Of a DNA stretch of 64,000 bases, positions 1-9,111 are shown piece after piece. The DNA is from Methanobacteriota archaeon (lineage in GTDB: Archaea; JAADCQ01; Methanopyri; Methanopyrales; Methanopyraceae), in contig JAMOPY010000001.1 of NCBI GenBank assembly GCA_027064305.1, forward strand, positions 1 to 64,000, read 5' to 3'. Made by a program: the position numbers and the translations under genes. How positions within the stretch are numbered: position 1 is the stretch's first letter; each line of letters begins with the position of its first letter. Under the pieces are notes generated by a model that was not told the DNA's origin, made no database searches, and was given only the letters and a program-made list of their open reading frames with translations.

Positions 1-395
1 CCCAGAATCCACTCGAACGACATCCCGGCCGCGCTCAGCACGCAGGCCCAGCGGGCCCTCCGACCGAACCCGAGGCTGCGCGCCAGCGCGTACACGCCCA
101 GGCAGAACACCCACGCGGCCAGCACCAGCCCCACCGCGAACGCGCGCTCCCCACCGACCACCCCGGACAGCGGCGCGATCAGGTAGTAGGGCAGGAAGCA
201 GTACAGCGTCGTGTACGGGAACCCCAGGTACCAGTACGGGCACACGTCCGCGGGCGCCCTCCCCTCCAGGATCAGCCGGGCGTACTCGGCCCCGAACGCG
301 TGCGCGGGCGCGTCCCTCGGGAACAGCGGCTCCACCAGCACCGGCCCCGCACCCAGCAACGCCGCCAACAGCGCGACCCACCAGGCCCGGATCAT
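1..395 (-). CDS. Partial polytopic membrane protein (N-terminal part)
   Basis: This gene runs off the left edge of the window. Translation from the ATG at 395 begins MIRAWWVALLAALLGAGPVL, a hydrophobic signal-anchor, and continues through a loop with the charged motif RDAPAH and an aromatic-rich stretch (CPYWYLGFPYTTLYCFLPYY) into at least two further hydrophobic segments. The layout, with a first membrane helix and then a loop rich in D, H, W and Y, resembles polytopic GT-C-like or '6-pyruvoyl-tetrahydropterin synthase-related' membrane proteins, which would place it in envelope glycan synthesis. That assignment is inference from layout only. It is divergent from the secreted-protein gene at 668. 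The C-terminal part is not visible. Confidence 0.65.
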   Translation of the reverse strand, partial: MIRAWWVALLAALLGAGPVLVEPLFPRDAPAHAFGAEYARLILEGRAPADVCPYWYLGFPYTTLYCFLPYYLIAPLSGVVGGERAFAVGLVLAAWVFCLGVYALARSLGFGRRARWACVLSAAGMSFEWIL

Positions 396-667
396 CCCCG
401 CACCCACCCGTCGAATCCTCCGACGATTCCCATCCGCCCCGAGCCCCGCGCCGGGTGGGAACGGCGTCGCGACCCGAAGAAGACCCGGGCGGCGGGTCCC
501 GGCCCCCGGGTCACGGGCACAACGGCCCGCCTCAGCGCCCCTCGGCCCCCCGGACTTTTAAGCCTGTTAGTTGAGGACCGGCCCGCGGACGGGGCGCTCA
601 CCTCCTCGACGCCGATCGCCGACCGCGGCACGGGCCCGCGAGCGGAGGTCGTCGGGGGCCGGGGGAG
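396..667. other. Divergent intergenic region upstream of two envelope genes
   Basis: The stretch between the divergent starts at 395 and 668 shows no convincing coding sequence. The only AT-rich spot is around 548-572 (acttttaagcctgttagttg), which could be a TATA-type promoter for a transcript toward the gene at 668 but lies about 100 bp from its start. Nothing else is recognised. Confidence 0.4.
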
Positions 668-2629
668 GTGCTCCAGCAGGCGGTCCTGGCGACCCTCCTG
701 ACGCTATCCCCACCTCTCCAGTCCGCCCCGGGCTGGACGGAACAGCCCGACGTCACGGTCTACGTTCACGTTCATTCGTGGAGGGACGTTCTAACCTGCA
801 ACTGGAGGCTCACCGAACCGGGCACCCGCACGGCCGAGCGGACCCTGCACGCGGCCCTCTCCGAGCTCAACGTCTGTCACGAGATCGCCGGGTGCGACTG
901 GACCGTATCCACCCACTACATGGACCTGGACGTGCACCCGCGGCCCGGTGAGGTCAGAGGGTGGTGGGACGTCATCCCATTTTCGATCCGAGGCGAGGGA
1001 CGGCTCGAGTTCCCCGAACTCCGGGTAGTGGGCCGCTCCGCGGGTCCTGAGGGGCCCCGAACCGCCGACCTGACCCTGCGTCCCTCCGTCGAGGTCGTTC
1101 GACTCGGGAACCGGCGCGCGCTCCTATACGCGCTGCAGGGGTACCTAACGGTCCGAGGGACGGGCGGAGCGCGCCGGGTCGGGATCCGGCTGCGCGTGCT
1201 CATCGACCCGATCGATCCGCTGGAATCGGTGCTGAACGTTGGTGGCCCGGTGGTGGACCTGAGGAGGGCGAGCGTGACGCTGATCCCGGACGGCCTAACC
1301 CTGAGCGCTCAGCTCCTGGAGAGACTGCCCGAGGGTTCCTCCGCCTACGCGCTCGCCCGGATCGAATCCCCCGGCGGCACCCTGGCGCTCAGCACCAGGA
1401 AGCACCGCGAGGTCCGGCGCGAGCGCAACGGGGTGGTCATCGTCACCCACACGGAGCGGCCGTCGGGGGAGCTCTCCGGACTCCCCCTTCGCCCGCTCAG
1501 GATCCGGCTGGAGCTGCACGACGACGAGGGACGGATCGTGGGCACCTACGAGTACACGATCCGCGTCGGGCCCGCCGTGATCCACCCCTTCGGCCCCCGG
1601 TACCTGATCGTCTCGATCGAGGGCGGAGGGACCGGGTCGCCCGGAGTGACGGTCGCGGGCTGGCGCGCGATCGAGGGGGACGGGGAGCGCCCGGAGACCG
1701 TGCTCCTGTGGACCGCGTACCACGATGACCCGGGCGGCCGGCGCACGTTCACCCTCCTCCTCAGGCTGGCGGCCCGACTCCCGTGGACCCCACCCGACCC
1801 AGCCACCCTCCTCGACGGCCTGCTGGGAACCTCCACCACCCTCCTGACCCTCGCCCTCAGCCGGCTCCTGGGGGTGCCCCCGGAGGCCCTGTACGGGTGG
1901 CGAAGCGTTCCCCGGCTGCCCCCGAGGTACGCGCTCGCCGGCCTCGCCGCGTGCCTCACGGCCCTCGCCACCCGGCACTACCTGGGCCCGCTCACCTACG
2001 CGACCCTCGGCGTGTTCGTTCCCGAGGGCTTCCTCACCGGCGTACCCCTCGCCCTCTGGGGCCTCCGACTGATCGCCGCCGGCACCGGGCTGCCCCTCCC
2101 CGCGGTCGGCGCCCTCGGCTGGCTCGTCCAGTGGATCTTCGACGAGAACGAGGAGCCCGACGTAATCCCGCCCAACTACTGGTACCTGCCCAGGGTCGTC
2201 ATCTCCCGATCCCCGCTCTGGTACCTGGGCCGCGCGCTGGCCGACCTGGACGCGCTGCTGGAGTACCTCGCCACGGGCGCGATCCTCGTCAGCCTCCCAC
2301 TCCCGCTCGCCCAGCTCGCCTGGACCCTCCTCTGGGCCCCCACCGGCCTGACCGACCTACCCATCATCCTCCTCGCGCTGGCCCAGACGGCCCTTACCGA
2401 CCCGGGCTCCCTGGTCCCCACCGCGTGCTCGCTGCTCCCCGTACTCCCGCTCCTCGCGCCCCCACCCGCCTGGCTCACGATCCCGGCCGGCATACCCGCC
2501 CTCCTGGTCCACGCGGGCAGCGTCCTACTGTCCACGCGCCTCCTGACCGCGGAACCCACCACGACCGTCCGGGTCACCCTCACCGTCACCCGGGCCCGAT
2601 CCAACGGGGCCGCTCCCGACACCCAGTGA
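668..2629 (+). CDS. Secreted-ectodomain protein with polytopic C-terminal membrane region, unknown function
   Basis: A 653-residue protein starting at GTG 668 directly after a purine-rich GGGGGAG. Residues 1-20 (MLQQAVLATLLTLSPPLQSA) form a typical signal peptide. Residues ~21-370 are a beta-rich, presumably extracytoplasmic domain with a few Cys near the N-terminus (TCNW, NVCHEIAGCDW). From ~375 to ~640 there are several hydrophobic helices (for example LLTLALSRLLG, ALAGLAACLTALAT, ALAQLAWTLLWAP), so the protein is an ectodomain on a multi-span membrane base. No family is recognised. It sits beside two other exported proteins (2696-7234, 7299-8540) but lacks their Gly-rich/Arg C-terminal tail, ending in RARSNGAAPDTQ. 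Confidence 0.85.
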   Translation: MLQQAVLATLLTLSPPLQSAPGWTEQPDVTVYVHVHSWRDVLTCNWRLTEPGTRTAERTLHAALSELNVCHEIAGCDWTVSTHYMDLDVHPRPGEVRGWWDVIPFSIRGEGRLEFPELRVVGRSAGPEGPRTADLTLRPSVEVVRLGNRRALLYALQGYLTVRGTGGARRVGIRLRVLIDPIDPLESVLNVGGPVVDLRRASVTLIPDGLTLSAQLLERLPEGSSAYALARIESPGGTLALSTRKHREVRRERNGVVIVTHTERPSGELSGLPLRPLRIRLELHDDEGRIVGTYEYTIRVGPAVIHPFGPRYLIVSIEGGGTGSPGVTVAGWRAIEGDGERPETVLLWTAYHDDPGGRRTFTLLLRLAARLPWTPPDPATLLDGLLGTSTTLLTLALSRLLGVPPEALYGWRSVPRLPPRYALAGLAACLTALATRHYLGPLTYATLGVFVPEGFLTGVPLALWGLRLIAAGTGLPLPAVGALGWLVQWIFDENEEPDVIPPNYWYLPRVVISRSPLWYLGRALADLDALLEYLATGAILVSLPLPLAQLAWTLLWAPTGLTDLPIILLALAQTALTDPGSLVPTACSLLPVLPLLAPPPAWLTIPAGIPALLVHAGSVLLSTRLLTAEPTTTVRVTLTVTRARSNGAAPDTQ

Positions 2630-2658
2630 TTTTGTTCCGTGAACGGAAAAACTTTCAT
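2629..2658. repeat. Intergenic element, copy 1 (upstream of the giant surface protein gene)
   Basis: The sequence gattttgttccgtgaacg followed by gaaaaac lies just after the stop at 2629 and before the TTG start at 2696. It contains the inverted repeat TTCCGT-GA-ACGGAA. A related sequence occurs in the equivalent position before the next exported-protein gene (7253-7283). The AT-rich GATTTT part could be the TATA box and the palindrome a regulator site. This is inferred from two copies only. Confidence 0.4.
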
Positions 2659-2695
2659 GACCCAGAAGGACTCCTGGGTGACGGGGTGATCACCC

Positions 2696-5600
2696 TTGAC
2701 CCCCGCGGCGATCGTCCTCGCCGCGGCGCTGCTGCTGATTCCCGGCCCGACCGGCGCCGACACCGTGATCCGGGTCAGCAACTGCCCCGATCACGTCGTC
2801 GTCTGGGACGAGACGCACGACCGACCGGCCACCGTTAACCTGTGGAAAAACTACCTGTCGAACCCCCAGCAACCGGTGCAGGACGTCACCGTGAACAACC
2901 AAACCTACCACCTCGTCGAGTACAGTTTGAACGGCGACTACTTCGACTCACCGTTCGCCCACGACGTCGTGGCCCGGATCGTCGCCAAGGACGGCGGTGA
3001 CGAACCGGATCGGGACTCCGTGGATCACGTCGTGAGGAACCAGCCGGCGGGCTCGGCCGGCGACATTGAGCGGTGCCTCTCCCTCCTGGGCGTGTGCCTG
3101 TACAGCGAGGAGACCATCTCCACGCAGCAGGGTCAGTCCGTCAGGTACCACTACTTCGTGACGTGCGACGGGTGGGACGCGTACTTCGACGAGGACCTGT
3201 GGCCCACGCGGGACCTGAACGGGGACGGGCGCGACGAGCCTACCATCCTGTGGATGCCCGTGGGCTCCCGCCAAGTCCGAGAAACCGTCCCGTTCCTGAT
3301 CCAGCCCAAGAACGACAGGAACGCGGTCCTGATCGCGGAAAAGCCGGCGGACTGGAAGATCGACGTTAACGGGCAGGAAGAGAGCCTGTCCAACTGGATC
3401 GCGCGCGTCCGCCTGAGCCTGCCCCAGGTTCACGCCGAGAACGTGTACCTACTGTACGTCGTGGGCGGGCCCGCGGAGGAGCAGCCCAAGGCCACCGTTC
3501 ACGTGGACTACCTCGAGGGCGGCGAGACCACGGTCGGGTTCACGCTGCTGGACTGGTGCATCACGTCGGTCGACCCGAACCTGTTCGTGATCGACGTGAA
3601 CCGCGGCGTGGGCCTCTCCATGCCCCAACGGGTCCACCTCTTCTCCACCGGCGGTCCACCCCAGGGCAGCCACCGGGAGATCATCTGGACGCACATCCAC
3701 GCGATCAAGGTCCCGGTGGACGAGACGAGGACGCTGAAGAGCCTGTGGGTGGACGTCGACCTCTCCACCCTGAGCCCGGACCGACCGTACTACATCTGGC
3801 TGCTGGCGCTCACGATCAAGCGGGCCGACGGGACCTACCTCCTCGTTCTCGGACCCCAGCACTGGATCGAGATCGCCCCGAACCGCGGGATCAACCTGAC
3901 CGTCTCGTTCCAGAACCTGAGCACCGTCGGGAACGACCTGGCGTTCGACATGGAGGTCACGCTGGAGACCAACGACACCACCTTCGTGAACAACCTGGAC
4001 CGCGTGACCCTGTCGTTCTACGGTAACTGCACCGTCGGGGACCGGACCCGGCCGGTGCACCTGGAGGTCAGGGTCCCCCAGGACCTGGAGCGGCTGGTGC
4101 GGGACGGGCTCCGGAGCTCTTACGACCCGTCCCAGGGCAGGTCGGTCTACCGACCGCCGCAGGTCGAGTTGGGCGTGGACCAGGACGCCGCCAACGCCAT
4201 CGGCGCCAACGTTCAGAGCGTGAGCGACGTGCAGCCGGTGGAGATGGACCTGCGGGTCTGGTCGTACGACCTCACCGGCGTCCGCGACAACGCCGGTAAC
4301 GCGGTCCCCGTCTCCATCGTCGCGGTACCGGGACTGGTGCTGACGTTCACCGGGAACCCCATCAACATCACCAGCGGCAGCGTGGACTTCCTTTACTACC
4401 TGGAGAAGGGTGGGAGAGCCACCGTCGTCGCGGAGCTGACCGTCAACTTCAACACCGCAAGCGACGCCGTCAACGCCACCCGACTCCTGGTGAAGGCGGA
4501 GACACCCACCAGCCACCTGCCCCTCGCCATCGGGTACGTGGACTACAAGACCACGAACTACTCCTCCCTGAACACCGAGGACACGAAGCTCGGGGACGGT
4601 TCGGCCGTCATCCAGCCCGACTCACCGGCCGTCGACAGCGGCAGCCGGGAGCAGTCCTCCACAGGGAAGTATTACTACTTCAAGTCGCCGATCCACGTCA
4701 AGCTGTGGTTCGAAGGCCCCGCGGACGTGATCCGGAACGAGGGCATCAAGATCACCGTGTCCCTGTCGGGCACGTACGGGGCGGAGAGCAACGAGCTCGA
4801 CCTATCCCTGGACCAATCCGAGTTCGAAAAAATACCCAGGATCACCGAGTTCAAGTTCGCCAAGCACTACGACTCCCAGCAGGACAAGGCCGACATCAAG
4901 ATCGTGGCGACCGTGAAGCTACCGGACAACATGACGATCTCAGACGTGAGCACGACGGCCTCCGCGAAGGTCTACTCGAAGTCCGGCGAGCAGCAGCCCA
5001 CGCTATCCATGGTTTCACAGAGCAAGGTCGGGAGCGACAACAAGTGGGAGATCACGTACGAGGGGTCCGTCACCGGGGATCCGCTCCTGGCGCTGATCAC
5101 GTTCACGCTGGAGCCGGGCACCAGCTACACCGGGCGGGTCGGGTTCCACATCGAGTTCAACCACGTGTGGCCGGCCGACGCGTTCATCTCCGACATCAAA
5201 AGCTGCGAGCTGGTCACCTCGGACGGAACCAGGTACCTGAAGGTTGAGGCGAAGCTGACCTACTACGTCAGCGGGGACGTGACCTTAAGGTACGACGGGA
5301 ACCCGGTGCTGATGGAGGTGAACGGGCAGACCTACGTGGGAAGGTTCAGCGTTTCAACCAACAACCTCGGTCAAGGGAGCTCAACCAACAACACCGGTAA
5401 AGGGAGCAAGATTAATATCACAGAGAGCAAGGTTGACATCACACTATGGGTTCCGGCCGAGCCAGGAAAACATGTGATGGAGGTTGAATTCTCCGGTACC
5501 GTGATGAATGAGACGGTTGTCACCACGAAGACGTACTGCTACTGGGACATTACCATAACCGAACCGAAGGTCAAGGGAGCGTGGCAGGTATGGTACGATA

Positions 5601-7234
5601 ACCGAGACGGTAAAGTCCTGGTGTCGGTGATGGCCATGGATGGTCTGTCCATAGAGGCCGATCTTCAGTATCAGAGTAAGGTAGAGGAGACGAAGAAAGA
5701 GAACAACGTTGAATGGACGTATTACTACCTGGAGACTGCCAGCAAGTCTTTCCGGATATTCGCGTCCTCGGAGGAGCTGGAGCTACCCAACGGCGAGAGG
5801 ACATCAGTTCAGCGAGTGGGCGACTACGTGATCGCATGGATACCGATCAACTACGTCAAAGAGTGGATGGAGTCTGGGGGAGTGGCGACTTTCTATCTGG
5901 TGGAGAGACTAAGCAATGGGGATGAATGCAAGTACGGGTTCGGAGTTAGATTCACTAAGATCTCGTGGAGATCAGGTGACGTATGCGTGAACGTCATGCG
6001 GGTGGGAGACGTAATCGAACTGGACGTTTGGAGGGTGGATCTGGGTAACGATAACAAGGTCAAGAGTATCGATCACGTGGGGAGCAAGGTCCTGCACGGT
6101 TGCAGTGATCCGGTGTACTTAGGGGATAATCTGCTAGTGTATTACGATGGGGGTAAGGGTGCGCAGGTGTGTGGTAGGGTCGTGGTGGATGTGAACAATA
6201 AGAAGGTGGATGTGACGCCGTTGAGTGGTTTCGGTTCCGGCGTGGATGAGGATAACGATGGGCGCGCGGACTACCGGGTGCGCGCGTTCTACGACGGCGC
6301 GGATCTGGTGCTGATGGCGGTCTCGGTGGATGAGCGGGATCGGTACGCGTGCGAGCTGGTCCGTGAACCGGCCGACGTCGGCGCGGTGAGCGTGGTGGGG
6401 CCGCTGGTGATCGCACGACTCACCAACGGCACGGAACGCGCGTACTGGGTGTCCCGAAACGGTGTGAAGGAGGCGGTGGATTGCGAGGAGGTTCAGGGCG
6501 GGTTCGTGGTGTCCCTAGCGGCGGGCGGCGGGGTGGAAGTGCTGGAGGTGCTGAGCGGGAACGGGGTCGGCGTGATCGAGCGGCCGGTGGCCTCGGGTGG
6601 GAACGTGTTCCTCTTCCGGGATGGGGTCTTGGTGTCGGTGGACGATCAGGGCAAGATCGCGTCCGTGAGCCGTGCGAGCCACAGGGACGTGAGCGTCTAC
6701 GGGTCCGATGCGAGGGCGTGGGTGACCGAGGATGGGCTGGTGGTCGTCGTCAAGGGTGGTGAGGTGCTGGGCTCGTACAGGCTGCCCGGGAAGATCGTGA
6801 GCGTGGACGCCGAGCACGGGGTGGTCCTGTGTCGGGTGGACGGCGGACCGCGTCCGGTGTTGCTGACGGTGTCCGGAACGGTGTCCCCGGTGCTGCAGGG
6901 TTGGTCGGTGGATGGGAGGCGGGTGTTCGTGTTCGAGGTGGGCGGCCGGTCCGTGGTGGTGCTGGTCGCCGACGGTGAGGTGCTGGCGGTGGATGAGGCA
7001 CCGGGTCGGCCGGTGTTGTTGGAGGGTGGTGTGTTGGTGACGAGTGCGGGCGCGTGGTGGGTGACGTCGGGTGGGCTGGCGAGCCCGGAGCGGGTGAGCG
7101 GTGGTCAGGGTCGGGTGATGGGCAGGCCGGTGAGCGCGCGCGTGCGATCCTTGGGCGGTGGCGGTGGCGGCGGGGGCGGTCCGGTGATCCCGGTGCTCCC
7201 ACCCGTCCGACGCCGCCGACGGGCGACGGCTTAA
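2696..7234 (+). CDS. Giant secreted/surface protein with Gly-rich, Pro/hydrophobic, Arg tail
   Basis: A 1512-residue protein starting at TTG 2696, with GGGGTGAT just upstream. The N-terminus (TPAAIVLAAALLLIPGPTGA) is a signal peptide. Two Asp-rich loops resemble calcium-binding DxNxDG motifs: DLNGDGRDE near residue 176 and DEDNDGRAD near residue 1182. Residues ~380-1000 look like tandem beta-sandwich domains with many NxT/S sites. Residues ~1180-1480 are short repeating strands that resemble a beta-propeller. The C-terminus is a run of nine Gly, then PVIPVLPPV, then RRRRRATA, a tail shared with neighbouring exported proteins. It is probably an S-layer-like or adhesive envelope protein; no specific family is recognised. 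The DNA of the ~5340-6260 part is visibly less GC-rich than the flanks. Confidence 0.88.
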   Translation: MTPAAIVLAAALLLIPGPTGADTVIRVSNCPDHVVVWDETHDRPATVNLWKNYLSNPQQPVQDVTVNNQTYHLVEYSLNGDYFDSPFAHDVVARIVAKDGGDEPDRDSVDHVVRNQPAGSAGDIERCLSLLGVCLYSEETISTQQGQSVRYHYFVTCDGWDAYFDEDLWPTRDLNGDGRDEPTILWMPVGSRQVRETVPFLIQPKNDRNAVLIAEKPADWKIDVNGQEESLSNWIARVRLSLPQVHAENVYLLYVVGGPAEEQPKATVHVDYLEGGETTVGFTLLDWCITSVDPNLFVIDVNRGVGLSMPQRVHLFSTGGPPQGSHREIIWTHIHAIKVPVDETRTLKSLWVDVDLSTLSPDRPYYIWLLALTIKRADGTYLLVLGPQHWIEIAPNRGINLTVSFQNLSTVGNDLAFDMEVTLETNDTTFVNNLDRVTLSFYGNCTVGDRTRPVHLEVRVPQDLERLVRDGLRSSYDPSQGRSVYRPPQVELGVDQDAANAIGANVQSVSDVQPVEMDLRVWSYDLTGVRDNAGNAVPVSIVAVPGLVLTFTGNPINITSGSVDFLYYLEKGGRATVVAELTVNFNTASDAVNATRLLVKAETPTSHLPLAIGYVDYKTTNYSSLNTEDTKLGDGSAVIQPDSPAVDSGSREQSSTGKYYYFKSPIHVKLWFEGPADVIRNEGIKITVSLSGTYGAESNELDLSLDQSEFEKIPRITEFKFAKHYDSQQDKADIKIVATVKLPDNMTISDVSTTASAKVYSKSGEQQPTLSMVSQSKVGSDNKWEITYEGSVTGDPLLALITFTLEPGTSYTGRVGFHIEFNHVWPADAFISDIKSCELVTSDGTRYLKVEAKLTYYVSGDVTLRYDGNPVLMEVNGQTYVGRFSVSTNNLGQGSSTNNTGKGSKINITESKVDITLWVPAEPGKHVMEVEFSGTVMNETVVTTKTYCYWDITITEPKVKGAWQVWYDNRDGKVLVSVMAMDGLSIEADLQYQSKVEETKKENNVEWTYYYLETASKSFRIFASSEELELPNGERTSVQRVGDYVIAWIPINYVKEWMESGGVATFYLVERLSNGDECKYGFGVRFTKISWRSGDVCVNVMRVGDVIELDVWRVDLGNDNKVKSIDHVGSKVLHGCSDPVYLGDNLLVYYDGGKGAQVCGRVVVDVNNKKVDVTPLSGFGSGVDEDNDGRADYRVRAFYDGADLVLMAVSVDERDRYACELVREPADVGAVSVVGPLVIARLTNGTERAYWVSRNGVKEAVDCEEVQGGFVVSLAAGGGVEVLEVLSGNGVGVIERPVASGGNVFLFRDGVLVSVDDQGKIASVSRASHRDVSVYGSDARAWVTEDGLVVVVKGGEVLGSYRLPGKIVSVDAEHGVVLCRVDGGPRPVLLTVSGTVSPVLQGWSVDGRRVFVFEVGGRSVVVLVADGEVLAVDEAPGRPVLLEGGVLVTSAGAWWVTSGGLASPERVSGGQGRVMGRPVSARVRSLGGGGGGGGGPVIPVLPPVRRRRRATA

Positions 7235-7252
7235 CGCTCCCCCTCAAGCTCA

Positions 7253-7283
7253 AGATTTTTGTTTTACGAACGCTGGAAAACCG
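7253..7283. repeat. Intergenic element, copy 2 (upstream of the 7299 surface gene)
   Basis: The sequence gatttttgttttacgaacg followed by ctggaaaacc matches the element at 2629-2658 in order of blocks: GATTTT, T-rich, CGTGAACG or ACGAACG, GGAAAAC. It lies 15-45 nt before the start of the next exported-protein gene, a spacing that fits an archaeal TATA region. It is likely a promoter with an associated operator. Confidence 0.4.
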
Positions 7284-7298
7284 GTCGGGGGCGTGGTG

Positions 7299-8540
7299 AT
7301 GAGGCCCGTATGGGCGGTAGCGGTGGCGCTTTCGGTGATGCTGGCCCCGGGGTTGGCGGAGAAGGTACCGTCGTCGGTGCCGGGCCACTTGGATCGGGCG
7401 CCTGCCCCCTCGATCGTGAAGTCGGGGAGCGTGTCGCTGGTCTGCTGGCTGGAGCGGGCTGGTTCCGGCGTGGAGCCGGCGGTGCTGGTGGGCCAGGTGT
7501 CCGGGAGCGGGCTGCAGGGTGCGGTGAAGCTGGTGGGGCCGCGGCTGTCGTCGAAGCAGACGTGGTGGTCGGTGGCGCCGTACCGGGCGTCGAAGGACTC
7601 GGTGGAGTTGATCTGGGCGCTGCCGGTCGGTGACGATCGGGTCGGCGTGTACCTGGTGCGCGTGTCCAAGGGCGGCAAGGGGTGGTCCGCGAGCTTCGAT
7701 CCGGTGCGGTTGTACGATCATGTGCCGGTGGTGGTGAAGGGCGGTGATGGGTTCCCGGTGTGCGCCGTGGCCAGCCTGGGAGGGGATCGGGTGCTGGTGG
7801 TGTACTACAACGGCGGCTCGATCCGGGCGCGGGTGCTGGAGTACGTGAGCGTCAAGCAGCTCGGGAAGAAGGTGTGGAGGTGGGCGCTGGACCAGAAGAC
7901 GGGGCTGCCCTGGGAGCTGGAGGTGTTGAAGGGGGTGTCGAAGAACGTGTGGCTGCGGGTGGCGAGCGTGACGGCGGGCAAGGAGGTGCGGTGGGTGCTG
8001 TCGGTGTTCGATCCGGTGAAGGGGGTGTCGAAGCTGGTGGTGCTGAGGCCGTCCGGGAGCGTCGTGGCCGTGGAGCGGGTGATCGACGTGCCCGGCAAGG
8101 GGCTGGCGGTGGTGTACCCGGGCCGGCTGCCGGTGCCGGTCCTGGTGTGCGCGGGCGGCGCCCTGAAGGCGTACGTGCTGACCGGCGGGTGGAAGCTGTC
8201 GGGCGGTGCGGCGCTCGCGCAGGGGCTGCCGGGATGGGTAAGGGTGCCGGGACTGGCAAGGTGGAAGGATGGGTACGCGGCGGTGGTAGGTGGTAACGGC
8301 CCGAGGGTGATCGTGTTCGGGCTGAGCGGTAACGGCGTCTCGAAGCGGTACGAGGTGAGCCTGCCGGTGAGTTTCCTGTACCGGGTGAGCGCGTCGAACT
8401 TCGGCGGGTGGATGCTGGTCGCGGGTTACGGCAAGGGTGGCCTGGAGGTCCTCCCGGTGAACGTTCAGCCGCCCTCGTCCGGGGGTGGCGGTGGCCCGGT
8501 GCTCCCGTTCGTGCCGGTGCCCCGGCGGCGGAGGGAGTAA
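7299..8540 (+). CDS. Secreted beta-propeller-like surface protein with Gly/Pro/Arg tail
   Basis: About 413 residues from ATG 7299; GTG codons at 7293 and 7296 are in frame, but GGGGGCG spacing favours the ATG. The N-terminus (MRPVWAVAVALSVMLAPGLA) is a signal peptide. The body is a succession of short beta-strand units with recurring patterns such as DRVLVVYYNGG, RWVLSVFDP and GGWMLVAGYG, suggesting a propeller fold. The last residues are GGGGGP, then VLPFVPVP, then RRRRE, the same three-part tail as the protein at 2696. It probably belongs to the same envelope layer as that neighbour. Function is unknown. Confidence 0.82.
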   Translation: MRPVWAVAVALSVMLAPGLAEKVPSSVPGHLDRAPAPSIVKSGSVSLVCWLERAGSGVEPAVLVGQVSGSGLQGAVKLVGPRLSSKQTWWSVAPYRASKDSVELIWALPVGDDRVGVYLVRVSKGGKGWSASFDPVRLYDHVPVVVKGGDGFPVCAVASLGGDRVLVVYYNGGSIRARVLEYVSVKQLGKKVWRWALDQKTGLPWELEVLKGVSKNVWLRVASVTAGKEVRWVLSVFDPVKGVSKLVVLRPSGSVVAVERVIDVPGKGLAVVYPGRLPVPVLVCAGGALKAYVLTGGWKLSGGAALAQGLPGWVRVPGLARWKDGYAAVVGGNGPRVIVFGLSGNGVSKRYEVSLPVSFLYRVSASNFGGWMLVAGYGKGGLEVLPVNVQPPSSGGGGGPVLPFVPVPRRRRE

Positions 8541-8561
8541 GGGCTCCCCTCCACCCACCGG

Positions 8562-8592
8562 CTATGTTATGAAATTTGAAACGTTTGGGCGA
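8562..8592. repeat. Degenerate copy of the tRNA-trailer palindrome
   Basis: The sequence atgttatga-aat-ttgaaacgtttgggcg matches the element found 3' of the tRNA-Ser gene (52851-52875, including its distal aacgtttgggcg) with several mismatches in the second arm. It lies in the spacer between the surface gene ending at 8540 and the HEPN relic. No tRNA is adjacent. Confidence 0.4.
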
Positions 8593-8769
8593 CCCGCGTA
8601 CGGGCCCCGGGTGCCCCGTCGACGGGGCGGCGCTGATCGTAAGTGGGCCGGTGCGGATCGAGCCCCGCGGGCGATGACGAGTGTGGCCCCGGCGGCGGCA
8701 TCGCTGACCCGATGAGGACCTCGGAGCGCTCCGAGCCCCTCCACACTGGGCTAGGGGCCCGGTCTTGCA

Positions 8770-9066
8770 AGGTGCGTTAACTCCGGAACAAATCACTGCC
8801 AGCACGTCGAGGGCCTTCGCACGCTCGCGCACGAACTCGTCGACGCGCTCGTCTACGGTGACGTCCCGGAGAACTCCGAGAAGCTCCCGCAAATCGTGCC
8901 CCCGCGCGTGCTCCCCGGCGAGCAGGATCTGGGCGGCCTTAACCCCGAGCTGCGCGGCCTGCTCCGCCATGACCAGCGCCGGGTCGGTGTCCCCCGCGCT
9001 TTAGGAACCACCTCGCGGCCTCCAGCAAGCGGCCCGCTCCAAAATCTTCCTTCTCAGCCTCCGCAC
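8770..9066 (-). pseudogene. HEPN-domain protein relic (two frameshifts)
   Basis: Read on the minus strand from GTG 9066, the pieces VRRLRRKILERA, then RLLEAARWFLKRG, then DTDPALVMAEQAAQLGVKAA followed by GEHARGHDLRELLGVLRDV form a classic HEPN domain (amphipathic helices, AEQAAQ, RGHDL). The pieces are in three successive frames, with shifts near 9030 (gcgggccgc) and near 8993 (ggggg run), and an in-frame TAA at 9001-9003. After ...RAKALDVLAVI the similarity ends near 8770. HEPN proteins usually pair with a minimal nucleotidyltransferase as a toxin-antitoxin module, and that partner's remains lie just upstream at 9112. The gene is not expected to be functional. Confidence 0.7.
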
Positions 9067-9111
9067 TGTGAGTCCCGGGATGCGTCGGGACTCCGTCGGG
9101 CTTGGGTTAAC

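Noticed and set aside
7156-7185. Poly-Gly run at the end of the giant surface protein as a frameshift artefact
   Set aside because: The same Gly-rich linker followed by Pro-hydrophobic and Arg residues recurs in two other proteins in frame, so it is real.
6750-8558. 602-codon open frame antisense to the surface genes
   Set aside because: It is His/Arg/Pro low-complexity sequence that spans the promoter between two sense genes, so it is not a plausible protein.
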